A DNA stretch of 64,000 nucleotides from Tritonibacter multivorans (GTDB lineage Bacteria; Pseudomonadota; Alphaproteobacteria; Rhodobacterales; Rhodobacteraceae): NCBI RefSeq assembly GCF_001458415.1, contig NZ_CYSD01000043.1, forward strand, positions 62,001-126,000. Direction: 5' to 3'. The position numbers were made by a program, and so were the translations under genes. Positions 53,920-64,000 of this stretch are shown here, one piece after another (the stretch's first letter is position 1; each line of letters starts with the position of its first letter). Below the pieces are notes generated by a model. The model was not told where the DNA came from, searched no databases, and saw only the letters and a program-made list of their open reading frames with translations.

Positions 53920-54402
53920 ATGACCGCCGAAGCCACCACCGATCTGAAATCCGCAGATATTCAGCTGATCCAACGCATTCTGCCCCACCGCTACCCGTTC
54001 CTGCTGGTAGACAAAGTGGTCGATATCGACGGCTATAAAACCGGTCGTGGCATCAAGAATGTCACCATGAACGAACCCCACTTCCAAGGCCACTTCCCGG
54101 GTACCCCAATCATGCCGGGTGTCACCATTGTCGAAGCCATGGCGCAGACCTCTGGGGTCATTCTTGGTGTGGGCATGGATATGGTCGACACGGACATGCT
54201 GATCTATTTCATGAGCATCGACAAATGCAAATTCCGCCGCAAAGTGGTGCCGGGTGACGTGTTGGAAATGAATGTCGAGGTTTTGCGCGGTAAGCCGGGC
54301 GGCAAGATCTTTAAATTCTTTGGCCGTGCCACTGTTGATGGTGAGGTCGCAGCCGAGGCCGAGTTTACCGCAATGGTCGACCGCAGCGGAGAGGCAGGCT
54401 GA
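53920..54402 (+). CDS. fabZ: 3-hydroxyacyl-ACP dehydratase FabZ
   Basis: A 160-residue hot-dog-fold dehydratase of fatty acid synthesis. Catalytic H58 lies in HFQGHFPG and E72 in [12 protein letters not shown], and [11 protein letters not shown] is conserved. The start at 53920 removes a poor upstream extension. The stop overlaps the lpxA start (TGATG). lpxD, often found between skp and fabZ, is absent here. Confidence 0.95.
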   Translation: MTAEATTDLKSADIQLIQRILPHRYPFLLVDKVVDIDGYKTGRGIKNVTMNEPHFQGHFPGTPIMPGVTIVEAMAQTSGVILGVGMDMVDTDMLIYFMSIDKCKFRRKVVPGDVLEMNVEVLRGKPGGKIFKFFGRATVDGEVAAEAEFTAMVDRSGEAG

Positions 54403-55187
54403 TGAGCACCATCCACCCCAGCGCCATTATTGAAGAGGGCGCACAGATCGGCGAGGGCTGTATCATTGGCCCCTTCTGCATTGTCGGCGCTGAGGTGGTG
54501 CTGGGCGACCGCGTGGAGCTGAAATCTCATGTGGTCGTCACCGGTAACACCGAAATCGGCGAAGAGACCGTGGTCTTTTCCTTCTCGGTTCTGGGCGAGA
54601 TCCCGCAGGATCTGAAGTTCAAAGGCGAAAAATGCCGCACCGTGATCGGCAAACGCAACCGCATCCGTGAACATGTGACCGTGAATGCGGGCACCGAAGG
54701 TGGCGGCGGCGTGACCAAGATCGGCGATGATGGTCTGTTCATGGCAGGCTGTCACATTGCTCATGACGCGCAGGTCGGCGACCGGGTGATCGTGGTGAAC
54801 TCTGCCGCTGTGGCGGGGCACTGCGTGCTCGAAGATGATGTGATCATTGGTGGCCTTTCGGGCATTCACCAGTGGGTCCGCATCGGCCGTGGTGCGATCA
54901 TTGGCGCGGTGACGATGGTGACCAATGACGTCATTCCCTATGGCCTTGTTCAGGCGTCTCGCGGAGAGCTGGACGGTCTGAACCTTGTTGGGCTCAAACG
55001 CCGGGGTGTGGCCCGCAAGGACATTACCGCGTTGCGCGCCGCGTTTCAGATGTTGGCGCAGGGCGAAGGGACGTTCTCGGAACGGGCCAAACGTCTGGGC
55101 GATGAGACCGAAAGCGAATACGTGCAGGAAATCGTCGCTTTCATCACCGGTGAAAGCGATCGCCACTTCCTGACCCCCGGCAGCTAA
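54402..55187 (+). CDS. lpxA: UDP-N-acetylglucosamine acyltransferase LpxA
   Basis: A 261-residue left-handed beta-helix trimer enzyme, first step of lipid A synthesis. Hexapeptide repeats run from about 5 to 185 (GEGCIIGPFCIVGAEVVLGD), with the catalytic His in GCHIAHDAQVGD. It overlaps fabZ and is 12 bp from lpxI. Confidence 0.95.
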   Translation: MSTIHPSAIIEEGAQIGEGCIIGPFCIVGAEVVLGDRVELKSHVVVTGNTEIGEETVVFSFSVLGEIPQDLKFKGEKCRTVIGKRNRIREHVTVNAGTEGGGGVTKIGDDGLFMAGCHIAHDAQVGDRVIVVNSAAVAGHCVLEDDVIIGGLSGIHQWVRIGRGAIIGAVTMVTNDVIPYGLVQASRGELDGLNLVGLKRRGVARKDITALRAAFQMLAQGEGTFSERAKRLGDETESEYVQEIVAFITGESDRHFLTPGS

Positions 55188-55199
55188 GAGGGCCGTATC

Positions 55200-55988
55200 A
55201 TGATTGCACTTCTGGCAGGGCGCGGCGCGCTTCCGGCCGAAATCCTCGCGCGGCTGCCAGAGCGGCCGCTGATCTGCGCGATGGAAGGCTCTGAACCCAC
55301 CCATGTGGAGGCTGAGGTCACTTTTCGCCTTGAAAAGCTAGGCTCGTTTCTGGAGCGCCTCTCCAAAAGCGAGGTGACAGAGATATGCCTTGCGGGCGCT
55401 GTGACACGTCCCAGAATCGACCCGACGGCGATTGATGCGGCAACCCTGCCGCTGATCCCCGCGTTGCAGGGCGCAATTGCGGCGGGGGATGACGGCGCGC
55501 TGCGTGCAGTGATGGGTATCTTTGAAAACGCGGGCATCACGGTGCGGGCGGCTCACGAGATCGCCCCGGATCTGCTTATGGAAGCGGGCGTGCCGACCAA
55601 AATCCAACCCGGCGAAATCGACAAGGCTGACGCCCGTCGCGGCGCAGAGATTGTGGCCGCCATGGCTGCGGCGGACATTGGCCAGGCCTGCGCCGTGCGC
55701 GCGGGACAGGCGATTGCGGTCGAAGGCATCTTTGGCACCGATTTCATGCTGGGCACGTTGGCCACACGCCCTGATGGGCAGGGTGGTCTGCTGTTCAAGG
55801 CTCCGAAACCCGGACAGGACCGCCGTGCCGATCTGCCGACCATTGGCCCGGCCACGGTTGAAGCCGTCGCCAAAGCGGGCTTAAGCGGTCTGGTGCTGGA
55901 AGCGGGGGGCGTGATTGTCCTGTCGCGGGACGAGGTCATCGCCGCCTGTGACGCCCACGGCTTGTTCCTGTGGCTGCGTCCAGCATGA
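55200..55988 (+). CDS. lpxI: UDP-2,3-diacylglucosamine pyrophosphatase LpxI
   Basis: A 262-residue LpxI-family enzyme (DUF1009), the alphaproteobacterial replacement for LpxH, giving lipid X. LAGRGALPAEILARLP near the start and EVTEICLAGAVTRPRIDPTA are typical. It overlaps lpxB by four bases (ATGA). Confidence 0.93.
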   Translation: MIALLAGRGALPAEILARLPERPLICAMEGSEPTHVEAEVTFRLEKLGSFLERLSKSEVTEICLAGAVTRPRIDPTAIDAATLPLIPALQGAIAAGDDGALRAVMGIFENAGITVRAAHEIAPDLLMEAGVPTKIQPGEIDKADARRGAEIVAAMAAADIGQACAVRAGQAIAVEGIFGTDFMLGTLATRPDGQGGLLFKAPKPGQDRRADLPTIGPATVEAVAKAGLSGLVLEAGGVIVLSRDEVIAACDAHGLFLWLRPA

Positions 55989-57157
55989 CCCCGGCGGCGC
56001 GCCCTTTGCGCGTTTTTATCCTCGCCGGTGAACTTTCGGGCGACCGGTTGGGGGGGGCGCTGATGGCTGGGCTCAACCAATTGGCTCTGGGGGTGATCTA
56101 TCAGGGGGTCGGCGGCCCCTTGATGCAGGCGCAGGGCCTGACGTCGCAATTCCCGATGGATGAGCTGTCGGTTATGGGCATTGCCGAAGTGCTACCCAAA
56201 TATTTCCACCTTAAACGCCGCATTCGCGAAGTTGCAGATGCGGTGCTGGATATGAAGCCCGATGTTCTGATCACCATCGACAGCCCGGATTTTTCCCTGC
56301 GTGTGGCCAAACTGGTCAAAGAGGCCAGCACCATTCGCACCGTGCACTATGTGGCGCCCTCGGTCTGGGCGTGGCGGCCCGGGCGCGCCAAGAAGATGGC
56401 GCAGCATATTGACCACGTTCTTGCCATTCTGCCCTTTGAGCCGCCCTATATGGAGGCTGAAGGCATGGACTGTGACTTTGTGGGGCACCCGGTTGCAATG
56501 GAGCCTGTGGCCAGCGCCGCAGAGATTGCGCAGTTTCGAGCCGAGGTGGGCCTGGGCGATGCGCCTTATGTGGTGGCCCTTCCGGGCTCGCGCCGGTCAG
56601 AGGTCGGTAAACTGGCGCCGGTTTTCGGGCCAGCCCTCAAGGCGTATCTGACACAGGTGCCAGAGGCACGCGTGGTCCTGCCCGCGGCGGGCCCTGTTGC
56701 GGCGACAGTGCGCGATCAGATGGACGACTGGCCCGAAGGTACCATCGTACTGGATCCCAGCGACATGTCGGCCGAGGCCGCGCTGGCGCGCAAGCGCGCG
56801 GCCTTTGCAGGTGCAGAGCTCGCGCTGGCCGCGTCGGGCACCGTGTCATTGGAACTTGCCGCCGCCAAGACGCCGATGGTCGTGGCTTATACGTTTAACT
56901 GGCTCACATGGCAGATCATGAAGCGCATGGCGCTGATCGACACAGTGACGCTGGTCAATCTGGTTAGCGACACGCGGGTGGTGCCGGAATGTCTGGGTCC
57001 AGACTGTACGCCGGACAACATCGTTAATGCGCTGTTGGATCTGCGCGCGAATCCGGAGGCCCAGGCCGAGGCAATGGCGCTGACAATGCAAAGATTGGGG
57101 CAGGGCGGCCAAGAACCGGGGCTGCGGGCTGCACAGGCGGTGATTGACCGTCTGTAA
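55985..57157 (+). CDS. lpxB: Lipid-A-disaccharide synthase LpxB
   Basis: A 390-residue GT-B-type glycosyltransferase joining lipid X and UDP-diacylglucosamine. FILAGELSGDRLGG near the N-terminus, YVAPSVWAWRPGRAKKM and ASGTVSLELAAAKTPMVVAY are conserved. It is the last gene of the cluster, followed by a strong terminator shared with mnmA. Confidence 0.95.
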   Translation: MTPAARPLRVFILAGELSGDRLGGALMAGLNQLALGVIYQGVGGPLMQAQGLTSQFPMDELSVMGIAEVLPKYFHLKRRIREVADAVLDMKPDVLITIDSPDFSLRVAKLVKEASTIRTVHYVAPSVWAWRPGRAKKMAQHIDHVLAILPFEPPYMEAEGMDCDFVGHPVAMEPVASAAEIAQFRAEVGLGDAPYVVALPGSRRSEVGKLAPVFGPALKAYLTQVPEARVVLPAAGPVAATVRDQMDDWPEGTIVLDPSDMSAEAALARKRAAFAGAELALAASGTVSLELAAAKTPMVVAYTFNWLTWQIMKRMALIDTVTLVNLVSDTRVVPECLGPDCTPDNIVNALLDLRANPEAQAEAMALTMQRLGQGGQEPGLRAAQAVIDRL

Positions 57158-57197
57158 TTGCACTTACTTTGGGCGCGAAAATGCAGAAAATTTGAAA

Positions 57198-57235
57198 GAA
57201 ACCCGCAGCATTCACCATGCTGCGGGTTTCTTTTT
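57198..57235. terminator. Bidirectional terminator between lpxB and mnmA
   Basis: GAAACCCGCAGCA (57198-57210) pairs perfectly with TGCTGCGGGTTTC (57218-57230), a 13-bp stem with loop TTCACCA. It is followed by TTTTT on the plus strand. It sits 40 bp after lpxB and just past the convergent mnmA stop. Confidence 0.9.
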
Positions 57236-57240
57236 GGGGG

Positions 57241-58401
57241 TTAGTAGCCGCGCCAGATCCAGCCGCCGCCAAAGATTCGGCTGCCTTCAGGCGCATAGAA
57301 CACGCAGGCCTGACCGGGCGAGACGCCTTCTTCCGGGGTCAGAAGCTCGACCTCGGCTTCGGTGGGTGAGATCGGGCGAATGATCGCTTCGCGCGGCGGG
57401 CGGGTCGACCGCACCTTGACCTTCAGATGCCATTCCTCGCGCGAGGTGAAGGGCTCATCGCCCAGCCAGTTGATCTCGCGGACGGGGATCTTGCGGGTGG
57501 CCAGCATCTCTTTGGGGCCGACCACAACCTGCTTGTTGTCCACGTCCAGCTTGACCACATAAAGCGGCTCGCTGAGGCCCCCGATGCCAAGGCCTCGGCG
57601 CTGACCGATGGTATAGTGGATCACCCCCTCATGCGCGCCCAAAACGCGGCCGTCTGCGTGTACAATATGACCGGGCTCTGCTGCACCCGGGCGCAGTTTT
57701 TCGATCACGGCGGCATAGTTGCCGTCGGGCACAAAGCAGATGTCCTGGCTGTCGGGCTTGTCGGCAACCGCCAAACCATACTGCGCCGCCATCTCGCGGG
57801 TGGCGTCCTTGGAAGGGAGGTGTCCCAGGGGAAATCTAAGAAAATCAAGCTGTTCCGGGGTGGTGGAGAACAGGAAATAGCTTTGGTCGCGGTTTGCGTC
57901 CTCGGCAGAATGCAGCTCCGGTCCATGGTCCCCCATCATCCGCTGGATGTAGTGGCCGGTCGCCATACAGTCCGCTTCAAGATCCTTTGCGGTTTCCAGC
58001 AGGTCCTTGAATTTCACCCGCTCATTGCAGCGGATGCAGGGCACCGGCGTGGCCCCACCAAGGTAACTGTCGGCAAACTCGTCGATCACCGCGTCCTTAA
58101 AGATGTTCTCATAGTCGAGCACATAATGCGGGAAACCCCGCTCTTCGGCGACGCGCCGGGCATCATGAATGTCGATCCCCGCACAGCAGGCCCCTTTCTT
58201 GGCCAGGGCTGCCCCGTGGTCATAGAGTTGCAGGGTGACCCCCACCACGTCATAGCCCTGGTCCGCCAGATAGGCGGCCACAACAGAGCTGTCGACGCCG
58301 CCGGACATGGCGACGACCACACGGGTCTCGGATGGGGGCTTGGCAAAGCCAAGCGAATTCAAAGGCGCTTCATTCACTGGGGTCTTGGTGTCCAGTGCCA
58401 T
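57241..58401 (-). CDS. mnmA: tRNA-uridine 2-sulfurtransferase MnmA
   Basis: A 386-residue enzyme that thiolates U34 of Lys, Glu and Gln tRNAs. The PP-loop SGGVDSS is at 33-39. C125 in [11 protein letters not shown] and C222 in [12 protein letters not shown] are the catalytic pair. It converges with lpxB and is divergent from sciP across 154 bp. Confidence 0.95.
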   Translation of the reverse strand: MALDTKTPVNEAPLNSLGFAKPPSETRVVVAMSGGVDSSVVAAYLADQGYDVVGVTLQLYDHGAALAKKGACCAGIDIHDARRVAEERGFPHYVLDYENIFKDAVIDEFADSYLGGATPVPCIRCNERVKFKDLLETAKDLEADCMATGHYIQRMMGDHGPELHSAEDANRDQSYFLFSTTPEQLDFLRFPLGHLPSKDATREMAAQYGLAVADKPDSQDICFVPDGNYAAVIEKLRPGAAEPGHIVHADGRVLGAHEGVIHYTIGQRRGLGIGGLSEPLYVVKLDVDNKQVVVGPKEMLATRKIPVREINWLGDEPFTSREEWHLKVKVRSTRPPREAIIRPISPTEAEVELLTPEEGVSPGQACVFYAPEGSRIFGGGWIWRGY

Positions 58402-58555
58402 GGCGGTCTCCTGACTTTGGTTTGGGCGCGGGAAAGCATCGGAGAATATAGGAAAATTCGAACTATTCTCAAGGGGGGCATTTCACCTCCCATTAAGGCT
58501 AACGGCACATTCTCCTTTCAGAACGAAAAATACGCATACCCACAAGGATATAGCG

Positions 58556-58834
58556 ATGTACTTGAAGAAAGTGGACGGTCCGCGCGCTGTGACCCTGCCG
58601 GATGGAACTGTGATGACCCGGGCGGATCTGCCGCCGCAAAACACGCGCCGGTGGGTCGCGTCGCGGAAAGCCGCCGTGGTGCGCGGTGTTTTGTACGGGT
58701 TGATTCCTCAGGGTGAGGCGTTGAAAATGTATGGCCTTAGCGAAGAAGAATTTCGCAGCTGGATCGCGGCGGTCGCGGATCACGGCGAAGATGCTTTAAA
58801 AACAACGCGTTTAAAAGACTATCGCAAGACGTAA
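58556..58834 (+). CDS. sciP: CtrA inhibitor SciP
   Basis: A 92-residue DUF1153/SciP-family protein: MYLKKVDGPRAVTLPDGTVM, then ASRKAAVVRGVLYGLIPQGE and the helix-turn-helix with MYGLSEEEFRSWI. In Caulobacter SciP binds CtrA and blocks its activation of target promoters, and also binds DNA. Here it lies 126 bp upstream of ctrA on the same strand, fitting a regulatory pair. Confidence 0.93.
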   Translation: MYLKKVDGPRAVTLPDGTVMTRADLPPQNTRRWVASRKAAVVRGVLYGLIPQGEALKMYGLSEEEFRSWIAAVADHGEDALKTTRLKDYRKT

Positions 58835-58896
58835 GCGAAAAATCTTCCGGTCATCTTGTCGTCATTTCAAAAATTAACGAACATGGTAACGGGACA

Positions 58897-58920
58897 TTAA
58901 CCTTTTCAATTCAAGGTTAA
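58897..58920 (+). promoter_or_regulatory. Dyad with CtrA-like half-sites upstream of ctrA
   Basis: TTAACCTT (58897-58904) and AAGGTTAA (58913-58920) form a perfect inverted repeat with an 8-nt spacer. A further TTAACG lies at 58874. All are within 90 bp of the ctrA start. TTAACC is the CtrA half-site, so this is a candidate autoregulatory operator. Confidence 0.6.
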
Positions 58921-58960
58921 CGCAACCTAAGGGAAACAGTTTACAGGCGGAGACCCAAAC

Positions 58961-59680
58961 ATGCGCATTCTTCTGGTCGAGGATGATCCCACGACAGCCA
59001 AGAGCATCGAGCTGATGCTGACCCACGCGAACCTCAACGTGTATTCGACCGATCTCGGCGAAGAGGGGATCGATCTGGCGAAGCTTTATGATTACGATCT
59101 GATCCTTCTTGACCTTGGCCTGCCGGACATGAACGGCCACGAGGTTCTGCGCCAGCTGCGCATGTCGCGCATTGAAACCCCGATTCTGATCCTCTCCGGT
59201 GCTGATGATACCGAAAACAAGATCAAGGGCTTTGGCTTTGGCGCCGATGACTACCTGACCAAACCCTTCCACCGCGAAGAGCTGGTTGCCCGTATTCACG
59301 CCATCATTCGTCGCTCCAAAGGCCATTCGCAGTCGATCATCAACACCGGCAAGATCTCGGTGAACCTTGATGCGAAAACCGTCGAAGTGGACAGCAAGAC
59401 CGTGCATCTGACCGGCAAGGAATACCAGATGCTGGAGCTTCTTTCCTTGCGCAAGGGCACCACGCTCACCAAGGAAATGTTCCTCAACCACCTCTATGGT
59501 GGCATGGATGAACCGGAACTGAAAATCATCGACGTGTTTATCTGTAAGCTGCGCAAGAAGCTGTCCACGGCGACCGGCGGTGAAAACTACATCGAAACTG
59601 TTTGGGGGCGCGGTTATGTTCTGCGTGACCCGCAGGAAGAAATGGGCGGCGACGAAGCCCGCATGGCGGTTGGCGCATAA
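58961..59680 (+). CDS. ctrA: Cell-cycle response regulator CtrA
   Basis: A 239-residue OmpR-family master regulator. The receiver domain (about 1-118) has the phosphoacceptor D51 in [10 protein letters not shown] and the conserved K in [11 protein letters not shown]. The winged-helix DNA-binding domain follows (about 125-225), with [20 protein letters not shown] and [13 protein letters not shown]. In Rhodobacterales CtrA controls motility and gene-transfer-agent genes more than essential cycle steps. The GGGAAAC upstream region is short of a clear ribosome site, but GGCGGAG lies before the ATG. A terminator follows. Confidence 0.97.
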   Translation: MRILLVEDDPTTAKSIELMLTHANLNVYSTDLGEEGIDLAKLYDYDLILLDLGLPDMNGHEVLRQLRMSRIETPILILSGADDTENKIKGFGFGADDYLTKPFHREELVARIHAIIRRSKGHSQSIINTGKISVNLDAKTVEVDSKTVHLTGKEYQMLELLSLRKGTTLTKEMFLNHLYGGMDEPELKIIDVFICKLRKKLSTATGGENYIETVWGRGYVLRDPQEEMGGDEARMAVGA

Positions 59681-59713
59681 ACCAGCTTTCGCCCCCAATG
59701 GTTACCTGAGCAG

Positions 59714-59721
59714 TTAACCAT
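59714..59721 (+). promoter_or_regulatory. CtrA half-site TTAACCAT after ctrA
   Basis: The 8-mer TTAACCAT lies 33 bp past the ctrA stop and about 150 bp before ligA. It is before the terminator and so may not act on ligA; its role is uncertain. Confidence 0.35.
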
Positions 59722-59747
59722 AAGCGGCTGAAACCATAATAAATAAT

Positions 59748-59785
59748 GCCCTCGCAACGCGATTTTTCGCGTGGCGGGGGCTTTT
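59748..59785 (+). terminator. Terminator of ctrA
   Basis: GCCCTCGCAACGCG (59748-59761) pairs with CGCGTGGCGGGGGC (59768-59781) with a G-T pair and one mismatch, loop ATTTTT, followed by TTTT. It lies 67 bp past the stop. Confidence 0.85.
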
Positions 59786-59846
59786 GCACGATCTGCCCTC
59801 TGGACCTTGACGGGGTGGCGCACTATCACCCATTAAAAAGGCTTAA

Positions 59847-64000
<4,154 letters not shown>

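Overview
This window looks like a chromosomal segment of a marine Roseobacter-group alphaproteobacterium (Rhodobacterales). The clues are an adjacent sciP-ctrA pair, a two-piece circularly permuted ssrA gene with an ANDN-type tag, an alphaproteobacterial SspB, the trgA-trgB-cysK locus known from Rhodobacter, acuI (acrylyl-CoA reductase of DMSP metabolism), LpxI, and high-GC coding sequence throughout. No prophage, insertion sequence or CRISPR array was seen. Most of the window is core chromosome. The less ordinary material lies in regulators, small genes, RNA genes and repeats between the housekeeping blocks.

Layout. 0-4 kb: sspB, a chromate transporter, a SnoaL-like protein, the permuted tmRNA gene and a GntR regulator, all on the minus strand. 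4-12 kb: plus-strand acuI, a DNA photolyase, trgA-trgB-cysK and a large MscS-type channel. 12-19 kb: two nearly identical tRNA-Ser(GGA) genes, a MocR-type regulator, two divergent LuxR-type regulators, an inositol-phosphatase-family enzyme and a Hint-domain protein. 19-27.8 kb (minus): a MobA-like nucleotidyltransferase, a 63-bp tandem repeat, an 804-residue dimethylglycine/sarcosine-dehydrogenase-like flavoprotein with a periplasmic binding protein, a CorC/HlyC protein, xerD, a hypothetical exported protein and a 49-residue membrane peptide overlapping it. 27.9-29.6 kb: aroK-aroB. 29.7-35.6 kb: a chemoreceptor, ssb, a lytic transglycosylase, a small membrane protein behind a CtrA-like box, and a TPR-sulfotransferase-like protein. 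35.8-43.5 kb: a four-gene peptide-type ABC importer on the minus strand with an AraC-type regulator upstream. 43.7-57.2 kb: miaA, then the long plus-strand envelope cluster pyrH-frr-uppS-cdsA-dxr-rseP-(46-aa ORF)-bamA-ompH-fabZ-lpxA-lpxI-lpxB. 57.2-64 kb: mnmA (minus), sciP, ctrA, ligA and the 5' part of recG, which runs off the window.

How genes work together. SspB is the adaptor that hands ssrA-tagged proteins to ClpXP, and the tag-encoding RNA lies about 2.2 kb away. The GntR regulator and acuI are divergent around a perfect FadR-type operator palindrome, but dmdA, which in some relatives lies next to acuI, is absent here. The envelope cluster links translation and nucleotide genes with undecaprenyl, phospholipid, isoprenoid and lipid A synthesis and outer-membrane protein assembly. 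SciP and CtrA form a cell-cycle regulatory pair, and CtrA-like TTAA boxes appear at their intergenic region and elsewhere in the window.
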